From Pelagibacterium montanilacus (GTDB lineage: Bacteria > Pseudomonadota > Alphaproteobacteria > Rhizobiales > Devosiaceae), in contig NZ_RZMX01000025.1 in NCBI RefSeq assembly GCF_003992665.1, positions 62,001 through 126,000 on the forward strand: a DNA stretch of 64,000 nt, in the 5' to 3' direction. This document shows positions 50,695-59,328 of this stretch, in pieces. The position numbers were made by a program, and so were the translations under genes. The first letter of the stretch is position 1. Each line of letters begins with the position of its first letter. Below the pieces are notes generated by a model. That model did not search any database. It was not told the origin of the DNA and saw only the letters and a list, made by a program, of their open reading frames with translations.

Positions 50695-52401
50695 TCAGAG
50701 CGCCTGCGCGAACGACCCGGTGGCGCGATCGGCCGCATCCGCCTCGTTGCGCATCGCGATATCGGCGATCGATTCCATCAGCGCGCTGGCCGGTACGGGC
50801 TTTGAGAAATAATAGCCCTGGAACAGAGAGCAGCCCCGGGAGGTGAGGAAATCGACCTCCTCGCGCCGCTCGGTGCCTTCGGCCAGGATTTTGAGCCCCA
50901 GACCCTTGGACAGCGCGATCACCGCCTCGCAGATCGCCTGGGAATCGGTGTCGGTGTCCACATGGGTCACGAATTCCCGGTCGATCTTGAGCTTGTCGAA
51001 AGGCAGCTTGCGCAGATAGCTCATTGAAGCGTATCCGGTGCCGAAATCGTCGATCGCCACGCTGATGCCCATGTCCTTGAGCCGGGAGAAGGTGCGGCGC
51101 GTATAGTCCGCATCGGCCATCGCGGCGGTTTCGGTCAACTCGATCTCGATCAGCCCCGGCTCGATCCGCGCCGCATCCATCGCTTCGCGCACGATTGTCT
51201 CGATGCGGGGGTCGAGGAACTGGCTGGCCGAGAGATTGACCGCGATCCTGAGCGGATCATTGCCCTCGTCCTTCCAGCGCCCCACCTGTCCACAGGCTTC
51301 GCGCAGGACCCAAAGCCCGATCTCGTCGATCAGCCCGGTGCGCTCGGCGATGGGGATGAACTTGGCGGGCGGGATCATGCCCATCTCGGGATGGGTCCAG
51401 CGCAGCAGCGCTTCGGCCCCTGTCACCTTGCCCCGGCCCAGATCGACCACCGGCTGGTAGTGCAGCGAGAACTGGTTGCCCACGAGCGCGGAGCGCAACT
51501 CCTGCTCGAGCACATAGCGTTCGCGCATACGCTCCCGGGACTGGGCGGTAAAGATGCTGACCCCGTTCACCGCGCTGGTGTCGACCGCCGCGGCAATGGC
51601 CCGGTCGACCAGCACCTCGGCCCGCTCGGCATCCTCTGTCGAGGTCGCGATCCCGACGCTGAAGGTCGGCGCGGATTCGAACGCCCCGTCCACCACGCGC
51701 GCGCCCAGCCCGCTCAGGACCGTCTTTGCCAGATGCGAGACACCGGCGGCGTCGGGATCGGAGAGGACCATGGCAAGGCTCTGGTCGTCGATGCGCCCGA
51801 TCGGGGCGCCGGCCGGCGCCAGTCCCCCGAGCCGGGAAGCCAGGACCCGCATGACGAGATCGGCCCGCCCCTGATCAAAGCTCGCCGTGATCCGCTCGAG
51901 CATCGCCAGCCGGAAGACCACGAGCGAGACCGGCTCGCCCCGGGCCATCCGCGCGTCGATTTCGGTGGCGAGACTCGCGCGATTGGCCAGGCCGGTCACC
52001 TTGTCGAGGGTTTCGAGTTCGACCAGCGTGGTCTCGAGCCGGGTGAGCGTTTCGGCCGCATCGGCCATCAGCGTGCCCGCCTCGTCGGTGAATCCGCGCG
52101 GCAGATCGAGGATCTGGCGGCTGGTGCTGTAGGTGCGCAGCGCTTTGGAGGTGATGAGCACCGGCTGGAGCAGCGCGTTGAGGATGAACAGCGTCACCCC
52201 GGTCCCCGCCAGCGTCGCGACAAGCGCGACGAGCAGCGTCCCCCAGATCAGCGCCGGATCGGCGGTGAGGTTGAACACCGACCAGGCGATGATGCCCAGA
52301 AGAGGAATATGGGTTCCAAGGAACGCCATGATCATGATCTTGGCGCGATAGTTCAGCTTCCCGAACCGCGCGACCGCTGTGTAGATGGACAGGGAATTCA
52401 C
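50695..52401 (-). CDS. GGDEF-EAL protein with degenerate GGDEF, probable c-di-GMP phosphodiesterase
   Basis: A 568-residue inner-membrane protein. Two N-terminal helices (~residues 22-44, ~52-75) and a short linker lead to a GGDEF-like domain (~115-285) whose active site reads GRIDDQSLAM, so cyclase activity is unlikely. The EAL domain (~300-555) is intact: EALLRW (~337), NLSASQF, ELTETAAM, DDFGTGYASMSYL, KIDREFV and the final EGTE and QGYYFSKP. It should hydrolyse c-di-GMP; the degenerate half may bind GTP as a regulator. Confidence 0.9.
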   Translation of the reverse strand: MNSLSIYTAVARFGKLNYRAKIMIMAFLGTHIPLLGIIAWSVFNLTADPALIWGTLLVALVATLAGTGVTLFILNALLQPVLITSKALRTYSTSRQILDLPRGFTDEAGTLMADAAETLTRLETTLVELETLDKVTGLANRASLATEIDARMARGEPVSLVVFRLAMLERITASFDQGRADLVMRVLASRLGGLAPAGAPIGRIDDQSLAMVLSDPDAAGVSHLAKTVLSGLGARVVDGAFESAPTFSVGIATSTEDAERAEVLVDRAIAAAVDTSAVNGVSIFTAQSRERMRERYVLEQELRSALVGNQFSLHYQPVVDLGRGKVTGAEALLRWTHPEMGMIPPAKFIPIAERTGLIDEIGLWVLREACGQVGRWKDEGNDPLRIAVNLSASQFLDPRIETIVREAMDAARIEPGLIEIELTETAAMADADYTRRTFSRLKDMGISVAIDDFGTGYASMSYLRKLPFDKLKIDREFVTHVDTDTDSQAICEAVIALSKGLGLKILAEGTERREEVDFLTSRGCSLFQGYYFSKPVPASALMESIADIAMRNEADAADRATGSFAQAL

Positions 52402-52473
52402 GAAAGCTGTCTCCCGATTATCGTTCGCTCCAATGTGAACGGGGAGATGCTTTCTAAGTATGAATACCGATAA

Positions 52474-52493
52474 GCAGGCCCCGTGGGGCCTGC
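52474..52493 (-). terminator. Hairpin after pyc, weak terminator candidate
   Basis: GCAGGCCCC and GGGGCCTGC are perfect complements around GT, 28 bp past the pyc stop. On the minus strand it is followed by TTATC, not a true U-tract. Confidence 0.4.
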
Positions 52494-52520
52494 AATTAAC
52501 CTCAATGATAAGTTAAGCGA

Positions 52521-55500
52521 TCAGCCGATCCTGACCAGCAGATCCTTGGCGTCGATCTGGTCGCCCGGCTTGACCAGCACTTCGGCGATCTCCCCGTCCG
52601 CTTCCGCGTGCAGCGCGGTCTCCATCTTCATCGCCTCGATGGTCAAAAGCACGTCCCCGGCCGAAACGCTCTGGCCGGCCGAAACGGTGACCGAGGAGAC
52701 GACGCCCGGCATGGGCGCGCCCACCTGCTTGGGGTCGCCCGAGACGGCCTTGGGACGGGCCACCACGTCGCCGGCCTTGAGCCGGTCGGGCACCACAACC
52801 GCCCGGGGCTGGCCGTTGAGCTCGAAAAACACCCGCACCATGCCCTTTTCATTGGTCTCGGACCGCCCCAGAAGCTGGACGACCAGCGTCTTGCCCTTCT
52901 CGAGCTCGACCAGCGCTTCTTCGCTCGCGTCGAGCCCGTAAAAATAGACCGGGGTCGGCAGCACTTCGGTGGGCCCGTAGAGCGCCTGGGCCTTCATGAA
53001 CTCGACGAAGACCTTCGGATACATGAGATAGGACGCCAGCCGATAGTCGTCGACTTCGGCCTCCACCGCCTCTTCGGCCGCCTTGCGCTCGGCATCGAGA
53101 TCGGCCGGAGCCAGCCCCTTGCCCGGACGTTCCGAGAGCGGCGTGCGCCCCTTGAGCACCTTTTTCTGCAGCGCCTCGGGAAAGCCCCCCGGGGGCTGGC
53201 CCAGATCGCCGGCAAAGAACCCGATCACCGAATCGGGAAACGAGACGTCCTTGTCGGGATTCTCGACGTCCGCGCGGGTGAGCCCGGACGAGACCATGGC
53301 CAGCGCCATGTCGCCCACCACCTTGGACGAGGGGGTTACCTTCACGATGTCCCCGAACATCTGGTTGACGTCCGCATAGGTCTGGGCGACTTCGTGCCAG
53401 CGCCGCTCGAGCCCCATCGAGCGCGCCTGCTCCTTGAGATTGGTGAACTGCCCGCCGGGCATCTCGTGCAGATAGACTTCCGAAGCCCCGCCCTTGAGGT
53501 CGGATTCGAACGCCCGGTACTGCGTCCTGACCGCTTCCCAGTAAAACGAGATCTCGCGGATCACCTTGGGATCGAGCCCGCTGTCGCGCTCGGTGCCCGC
53601 AAGCGCGGCCACCAGCGAACCCAGCGTCGGCTGGCTGGTCGTGCCCGAGAACGAATCCATGGCCGCATCGACCGCATCGACGCCCGCATCGCAGGCCGCC
53701 AGCACCGTTGCCGCCGCCGCGCCCGAGGTATCGTGGGTATGGAAGTGGATCGGCAGGCCGACTTCCTCCTTGAGCGCCTTGAACAGCGCCCGGGCCGCGG
53801 CGGGCTTCATCAGCCCCGCCATGTCCTTGACGCCCAGCACATGGGCGCCTGCCGCCTCGAGCTCCTTGGCCAGCCCCACATAATATTTGAGGTCGTACTT
53901 GGCCCTGTCCGGATCGAGCATGTCCCCGGTGTAGCAGACCGTGCCCTCGCAGACCTTGCCCGCTCCATTCACCGCGTCCATGGCCACCCGCATGTTCTCC
54001 ACCCAATTGAGGCAGTCGAACACCCGGAAGATATCCACCCCGCCCTGGGCGGCCTTCTCGACGAAATAGGCGACCACATTGTCCGGGTAGTTGGTGTAGC
54101 CCACCCCGTTGGCGCCGCGCAGCAGCATCTGGGTGAGGATGTTGGGCGCCTCCTCGCGCACCTTCCACAGCCGCTCCCAGGGATCCTCGTTCAAAAACCG
54201 CATCGAGACGTCAAAGGTCGCCCCGCCCCAGCATTCGAGCGAAAAGAGCTCGGGCAGCCCGCGCGAATAGGCCTTGGCGATCCCCGCGATGTCATGGGTG
54301 CGCATCCGGGTCGCCAGAAGGCTCTGGTGCCCGTCGCGCATGGTGGTGTCGGTAAAGAGCACCCGGCTCTGGCCCTTCATCCAATCGGCCAGCCCCTTGG
54401 GTCCATCCCGCTCGAGAACCTGCCGGCTGCCCTCGACCACCGGAAGCGGCGGATAATCGGGCACCACGGGCGATGCTGCCCCCTCGGGCGGGCGCGGACG
54501 GTCGCGCACTTCCGGATGCCCGTTCACCGTCACGTCCGCGATATAGGTCAGAAGCTTGGTCGCCCGGTCCTGCCGCTTGGGCATGTCGAAAAGCTCGGGC
54601 GTCGTGTCGATGAACCGGGTGGTGTAGGAATTGTCCCGGAACGAGGGGTGGGAGATGATGTTCTCGAGGAAGGCCAGATTGGTCGAAACCCCGCGGATGC
54701 GGAACTCGCGCAGCGCACGGTCCATGCGCGCGATCGCCTCCTGGGGCGTTGGCGCCCAGCAGGTCACTTTTTCCAGCAGCGGATCGTAGTAGCGGGTGAT
54801 CACCGCGCCCGAATAGGCGGTGCCCCCATCGAGCCGGACCCCGAACCCCGTCGCCCCGCGATAGGCGGTGATCCGGCCGTAATCGGGGATGAAATTCTCT
54901 TCGGGATCCTCGGTCGTCACCCGGCACTGGAGCGCATGACCATGCAGGACGATGTCCTTTTGCGCAGGAATCCCCGATTCGGGCGTCCCGATCACCGCCC
55001 CGTCCATCACCCGGATCTGGGCCTTGACGATGTCGATGCCCGTCACCTCCTCGGTGACCGTGTGCTCGACCTGGATGCGCGGATTGACCTCGATGAAGTA
55101 AAAGGCGTCGGTGTCCGCGTCCATCAGGAACTCGACGGTGCCCGCGCAGCGGTAACTGGCTTCATTGCCCAGCTTGAGCGCCGCATCTGTCAGCGCCTTG
55201 CGCACTTCCTCGCCCAGATAGGGAGCGGGCGCCCGCTCGACCACCTTCTGGTTGCGGCGCTGGACCGAACAGTCGCGCTCGAACAGATGCACGAGATTGC
55301 CATGGTCGTCGCCCAGAAGCTGGACTTCCACGTGCCGCGCCTTTTCCACCAGCTTTTCGAGATACATCTCGTCCTTGCCGAACGCGGCCTTGGCCTCGCG
55401 CTTGCCTTCCGAGACCTCCGAGCGGAGCTGCTTGGGATCGGTGATCCGGCGCATGCCGCGCCCGCCCCCGCCCCAGCTCGCCTTGAGCATCAGCGGATAG

Positions 55501-55961
55501 CCGATCTCCTCGGCCATCTTCTCGACCTGGTCGAGATCGTCGGGCAGGGGCTCGGTGGCAGGAACCACCGGCACCCCGGCGGCGATCGCCATGTTGCGCG
55601 CGGCGACCTTGTTGCCCAGATCGCGCATGGTCTGCGCCCTGGGCCCGATAAAGACGATCCCCGCCGCCTCGCAGGCATCGGCAAATTCCGGGCTCTCGGA
55701 CAAGAGCCCATAGCCCGGATGGATGGCATCGGCCCCCGAAAGGCGCGCCACGCGGATATATTCCTCGATCTGCAGATACGCCTCGACCGGCCCCAGCCCC
55801 TTGCCGATCAGATAGGCCTCGTCCGCCTTGAACCGGTGCAGCGCGAGCTTGTCTTCCTCGGCATAGACGGCGACGGTCTTGAGCCCCAGCTCGTTTGCGG
55901 CGCGAAACACGCGGATCGCGATTTCCGAGCGGTTGGCAACGAGGATTTTCTTGATCGTCAT
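52521..55961 (-). CDS. pyc: Pyruvate carboxylase
   Basis: A 1146-residue biotin enzyme that makes oxaloacetate from pyruvate and bicarbonate. Domains in order: biotin carboxylase (~1-450; ATP loop WGGGGRGMRRI, catalytic VQRRNQKVVE and EVNPRIQVEHTV), carboxyltransferase (~530-800; LFTDTTMRDGHQSLLATRMR, and HFHTHDTSG metal site), and biotin carrier at the C terminus (LTIEAMKMETAL, biotin Lys ~35 residues from the end). ATG 55961 (MTIKKILVANR) is preferred to ATG 55973. Single gene. Confidence 0.96.
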   Translation of the reverse strand: MTIKKILVANRSEIAIRVFRAANELGLKTVAVYAEEDKLALHRFKADEAYLIGKGLGPVEAYLQIEEYIRVARLSGADAIHPGYGLLSESPEFADACEAAGIVFIGPRAQTMRDLGNKVAARNMAIAAGVPVVPATEPLPDDLDQVEKMAEEIGYPLMLKASWGGGGRGMRRITDPKQLRSEVSEGKREAKAAFGKDEMYLEKLVEKARHVEVQLLGDDHGNLVHLFERDCSVQRRNQKVVERAPAPYLGEEVRKALTDAALKLGNEASYRCAGTVEFLMDADTDAFYFIEVNPRIQVEHTVTEEVTGIDIVKAQIRVMDGAVIGTPESGIPAQKDIVLHGHALQCRVTTEDPEENFIPDYGRITAYRGATGFGVRLDGGTAYSGAVITRYYDPLLEKVTCWAPTPQEAIARMDRALREFRIRGVSTNLAFLENIISHPSFRDNSYTTRFIDTTPELFDMPKRQDRATKLLTYIADVTVNGHPEVRDRPRPPEGAASPVVPDYPPLPVVEGSRQVLERDGPKGLADWMKGQSRVLFTDTTMRDGHQSLLATRMRTHDIAGIAKAYSRGLPELFSLECWGGATFDVSMRFLNEDPWERLWKVREEAPNILTQMLLRGANGVGYTNYPDNVVAYFVEKAAQGGVDIFRVFDCLNWVENMRVAMDAVNGAGKVCEGTVCYTGDMLDPDRAKYDLKYYVGLAKELEAAGAHVLGVKDMAGLMKPAAARALFKALKEEVGLPIHFHTHDTSGAAAATVLAACDAGVDAVDAAMDSFSGTTSQPTLGSLVAALAGTERDSGLDPKVIREISFYWEAVRTQYRAFESDLKGGASEVYLHEMPGGQFTNLKEQARSMGLERRWHEVAQTYADVNQMFGDIVKVTPSSKVVGDMALAMVSSGLTRADVENPDKDVSFPDSVIGFFAGDLGQPPGGFPEALQKKVLKGRTPLSERPGKGLAPADLDAERKAAEEAVEAEVDDYRLASYLMYPKVFVEFMKAQALYGPTEVLPTPVYFYGLDASEEALVELEKGKTLVVQLLGRSETNEKGMVRVFFELNGQPRAVVVPDRLKAGDVVARPKAVSGDPKQVGAPMPGVVSSVTVSAGQSVSAGDVLLTIEAMKMETALHAEADGEIAEVLVKPGDQIDAKDLLVRIG

Positions 55962-56079
55962 GGACCCATCCATCGGTTGGGAGCCGGGGCGCCGAGGCTG
56001 GCGGCCTGCCGGCCGGAATCTATGGGAAATCTATGCGCGCCCGGCGACCCCGCCGGGGCAGCGTGCCGTACCGCGGACG

Positions 56080-56505
56080 TCAGTCCACGGGCGTGTCGAG
56101 ATGGGCCGAGAGATGGCCCATGTCATAGCCGGCCCGCGCGGCGGCCGAAATGATGGTGTCCGCATCGTCCCGGCCCGCCCGGCTCAGCGCCCAGAGCGTG
56201 GTCGAACGGGTGCCCGAGCGGCAAAAGCACAGCACCTTGCCCTCATGGGCGTCGAGCGCCTCCCGGGTCGCGGCGATCATCTCCGGGCTCACCCCTTCGC
56301 GTCCCATGGGAATTTCGTAGTACGCCAGCCCCGCTTCGCGCGCCGCCGCCGCGATCTCGGCGCCCGCCGGCTGGTCGGGGGCCTCCCCCTCGGGGCGGTT
56401 GTTGACGATGGCGACGAATCCCTCGGCCTTGAGCGCCGCCACGTCCGCGGGGTGGATCTGCCCGGCCACGCTCACATGCGGGTTGATCGTCTTGGTCTCC
56501 ACCAT
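56080..56505 (-). CDS. DUF442 / TIGR01244-type phosphatase-like sulfur transferase
   Basis: A 141-residue cytosolic protein of the DUF442 family (also found fused to beta-lactamase-like hydrolases). FVAIVNNRPEGEAPDQP is the family signature (~residue 32), and LCFCRSGTRSTTLW (~95) gives a CX5R loop as in dual-specificity phosphatases. The reaction is not settled; roles in sulfide or sulfur metabolism are proposed for the family. Single gene downstream of pyc. Confidence 0.87.
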   Translation of the reverse strand: MVETKTINPHVSVAGQIHPADVAALKAEGFVAIVNNRPEGEAPDQPAGAEIAAAAREAGLAYYEIPMGREGVSPEMIAATREALDAHEGKVLCFCRSGTRSTTLWALSRAGRDDADTIISAAARAGYDMGHLSAHLDTPVD

Positions 56506-56603
56506 CGTCTGGTCTCCGGTCGGTTTGACGTTGCGTTGCCCGACTTATACGCGGGGGCCGCGAGCTTGCGCAACTCGCCTTGGCGCATCGGCGGCTTGCG
56601 TCC

Positions 56604-57737
56604 CTATTGCGCCGCGAGCCCGATCCAGTCCCGCCACAGCGTCTCGCGCGTGGCGATGAACCGGGCCGCGGTCTCCCGGGCCGAGGCCTCGTTTTCCACC
56701 TGCCAGGCCAGAAGCGCGTTCATCTCGGCAAGCGGCATCTGCGCCCGCGAGAGATATCCCGCGACTTCGGGCGCCTCGGCGAACACCCATTGGGGCGCGG
56801 CCACGAACACATCGTCCTTGGCAAAGGCCGAGGGGCCGAACGCCACGCAATCGGCGATGGCGATGCACTGGGCCGCCGCCCCGTCGAACGCGCCCATGTC
56901 CAGCGGCACGAGGCCCAGCCGGTCGATCAGCGCGTTGGGCTGCCAGTAATAGGTGACGAAAGGCTCGCGCCGCGACACCGCGTCGGAGATCATCCGGTCG
57001 AGCGCAAACCGGTCCTCGGGCACCATCACCTCGAAGCGCTCGGCCAGCCCGTACGCTTCGAGCATCCCCCTGTTGATCACCGAACAGGCCCAGTCCGCCG
57101 GGCACGAAATAAAGAAGGGCCGTCCAGACGCCTCCCCCTCCACCGCTTCGGCCTCAGTCTCAGTCTCGCCGCCCTCGGGCGCGCCCTCGGCCTCCTCGAC
57201 CGGGACGAGCCCGGGCATCGCGCTCCGGGCCAGCGCCCCGGGGTCGGCGGCCAGCGCTGCGACCGAAACCAGCTCGGGCACGTCGGCGCTCACATAATCG
57301 GGCACGAACCAGGCTTCGAGCGCACCCTCCCCGAACGCGTCCCCGGCCGCCCGCACCGCTTCGGCACGGATCGCCCCGTTCCAGATTTCCGCGATCCGCG
57401 ACGCCCAGATCTCGGGCACAAGCGCCGGTTGGCCGGTAGTTGTGATCGACGAGAGCGCGGCAGACGGCTCTCCCTGCACCACGCTCACCGTGCACCCGAA
57501 GGCGTCGGTCAGAATCTGGGCGTGGATTTCCGCAAGGATTGCCGCGGACGGCCAGGCCATCGACGCGATCGAAAAATCGTCCCGCCCGCAGGGGCTCTCG
57601 ACCACCGGACCTATGTCGAGCCCGCCGGGCTCGAGGATCTGCACCTGGGCGAATGCCGCACCGGGCGCACCAAACCCGCCCGCCACAAGCAGGAGAAGGG
57701 AACCGATCAGAGCTCGTGGGGCGCGGGGCGATGTCAT
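56604..57737 (-). CDS. ProX/OpuAC-type glycine betaine-binding protein, orphan
   Basis: A 377-residue periplasmic binding protein with signal peptide (LIGSLLLLVAGGFGAPGAAFA). Features of the OpuAC fold: PSAAILAEIHAQILTDAFGC early, PALVPEIWASRI, then FFISCPADWACSVINRGML and EPFVTYYWQPNALID for the second lobe. Between the lobes (~residues 178-205) there is a Glu-rich insertion (EEAEGAPEGGETETEAEA) not expected in the family. No permease or ATPase gene is adjacent; it could serve the OsmF system or one elsewhere. Divergent from livK. Confidence 0.85.
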   Translation of the reverse strand: MTSPRAPRALIGSLLLLVAGGFGAPGAAFAQVQILEPGGLDIGPVVESPCGRDDFSIASMAWPSAAILAEIHAQILTDAFGCTVSVVQGEPSAALSSITTTGQPALVPEIWASRIAEIWNGAIRAEAVRAAGDAFGEGALEAWFVPDYVSADVPELVSVAALAADPGALARSAMPGLVPVEEAEGAPEGGETETEAEAVEGEASGRPFFISCPADWACSVINRGMLEAYGLAERFEVMVPEDRFALDRMISDAVSRREPFVTYYWQPNALIDRLGLVPLDMGAFDGAAAQCIAIADCVAFGPSAFAKDDVFVAAPQWVFAEAPEVAGYLSRAQMPLAEMNALLAWQVENEASARETAARFIATRETLWRDWIGLAAQ

Positions 57738-57802
57738 CGCCAGCAAATTGACAAAACCGCCCGGGTTAAGCAACTGGCGAAACGCAACAAATCCTTCACC
57801 CG

Positions 57803-57823
57803 AAAACGGATGACTCCCGTTTT
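57803..57823. promoter_or_regulatory. Inverted repeat between the betaine-binding gene and livK
   Basis: AAAACGG (57803-57809) and CCGTTTT (57817-57823) with a 7-bp centre, about midway between two divergent genes. Candidate operator; no known regulator. Confidence 0.3.
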
Positions 57824-57950
57824 GAAAATGTGCCATGTTGCGCCTTGGTGAAGTCCAGCGAGTGGGCTTCGTTCCGATGGAGGGGCCGGGCCCAAGACCG
57901 CATGCATGCGGCGCAGTCCTCCCACCCATCCCCGAACACTGAGGGAAATC

Positions 57951-59159
57951 ATGCATCATATGAATAAAGTTCTGTCCCTGGCCGTTGCCGCGAGCGCTCT
58001 GGGCGCCGCCGCACCCGCAGTCGCACAGGAAGTCAAGCTCGGCCTGCTCATGGACCTGACCGGGGCGATCGAAAGCCTTGCTCCGGCGATCCTTGACGGC
58101 GCCGAGCTTGCCATCACCCACGTCAACGATCAGGGCGGCATCCTCGACGGCCAGACCCTCGCCGGCGTTGTCGCCGATTCCGGTTGCGATGCGACCATGG
58201 GCGGCTCGGCTGCCGACCGTCTGGTCAACACCGAGAACGTCACCGCCATCGTCGGCGGGCTTTGCACCCCGGCCACCGTGGGTGGCGCCAACACCGCGGC
58301 GATCGCCGGCAACACCGTGATGGTCTCGCCAGCGACCAGCGCGCCGTCGGTATCCGAGCTCGACGACAACGATCTCGTCTTCCGCACCACCCCGTCCGAC
58401 GCCTTCCAGGGCGCCCAGCTGGCCAGCCTGCTGCTCTCCAAGGGCATCGAGGAACTGGCCATCACCTATGTCAACAACGACTATGGTTCGGGCTTTGCCA
58501 ACACCCTGGCCGCCGAGTTCGAGGCCGGTGGCGGCATCGTGGCGGCCAATCTCGCCCATGAGGATGGCCGGTCCGATTACCGCGCCGAGCTTGGCTCGCT
58601 CGCCTCGTCGGGCGCCCAGACCCTCGCCATCCTCGGCTACGCCAACGGCTCGGGCCAGACCATCCTGCGTCAGGCCATCGAGGCAGGCAACTTCACCGAT
58701 TTCGTGGGCGGCGACGGCATGGTCGGATCGGACCTGTTTACCGGTATCGACGCCTCCATGGTCGAGGGCATGATCGCGACCCGCGCCGGCGCCTTTGACG
58801 GCGATTCGGCCGATGTCTTCATGAGCCTTGCCGAGGAAGCCGGCATCGACGGTGCATCGGTGTACGCCCCCCAGGCCTATGACGCGGCGTTCCTTCTGGC
58901 GCTCGCCATCGAAAAGAACGGCTCGGCCGATCGCGAGGGCGTCTCCGCGGCCCTGCGTGAAGTGGCCTCCGCTCCGGGCGAAACCATCATGCCCGGCGAG
59001 TGGGAAAAGGCCGTCGAGCTCATCGCGGCAGGCGAAGACATCAACTATGTCGGCGCTGGCGGCGAACTGGACTTCGATGACAATGGCGACGTTGACGGCG
59101 TCATCGTCGAGATGACCGTCGAGAGCGGCGAGTTCGTCGAAGTCGGCGTCATCGAATAA
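57951..59159 (+). CDS. livK: Branched-chain amino acid ABC transporter substrate-binding protein
   Basis: A 402-residue periplasmic binding protein of the Leu/Ile/Val family (type I fold). Signal peptide VLSLAVAASALGAAAPAVAQ, then EVKLGLLMDLTG, the beginning of lobe 1; cysteines DSGCDA and GGLCTP match the usual disulfide of LivK-like proteins; the second lobe runs from ~residue 160. GAGGG lies 5 nt before ATG 57951. It faces the livGFHM operon tail to tail. The ligand may be an amino acid, urea or amide; the sequence alone does not decide. Confidence 0.9.
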   Translation: MHHMNKVLSLAVAASALGAAAPAVAQEVKLGLLMDLTGAIESLAPAILDGAELAITHVNDQGGILDGQTLAGVVADSGCDATMGGSAADRLVNTENVTAIVGGLCTPATVGGANTAAIAGNTVMVSPATSAPSVSELDDNDLVFRTTPSDAFQGAQLASLLLSKGIEELAITYVNNDYGSGFANTLAAEFEAGGGIVAANLAHEDGRSDYRAELGSLASSGAQTLAILGYANGSGQTILRQAIEAGNFTDFVGGDGMVGSDLFTGIDASMVEGMIATRAGAFDGDSADVFMSLAEEAGIDGASVYAPQAYDAAFLLALAIEKNGSADREGVSAALREVASAPGETIMPGEWEKAVELIAAGEDINYVGAGGELDFDDNGDVDGVIVEMTVESGEFVEVGVIE

Positions 59160-59169
59160 GGACGACTAC

Positions 59170-59245
59170 GCGCCGGAGCCAGCCGCTCCGGCGCAAGTCC
59201 TTGCCCAACGGAAAAGGCCCGGGAGCGATCCCGGGCCTTTTCCGT
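59170..59245. terminator. Tandem hairpins forming a bidirectional terminator between livK and livM
   Basis: GCGCCGGAGC (59170-59179) pairs with GCTCCGGCGC (59185-59194). Then a perfect 17-bp stem, 59208-59224 with 59229-59245, holds A-run and T-run ends (GAAAAGG/CCTTTTC), able to stop transcription from both convergent units. Confidence 0.8.
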
Positions 59246-59328
59246 TGTCTGCACTGGTCGGATGTTCAGAACCCCACCCAGGCGGGGCCCGACACGGTCA
59301 GCCGCTCCGCCGGGCTCTGCCCGCCGCG

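Noticed and set aside
52608-56153. A 1181-codon open frame on the + strand opposite pyc
   Set aside because: It is the antisense shadow of pyc. GC-rich codon use on one strand keeps the opposite frame open; the translation is His/Arg/Gly-rich with no domain.
57738-58559. N-terminal extension of the betaine-binding protein
   Set aside because: It overlaps livK antisense; the true start is followed by a clear signal peptide at 57737.
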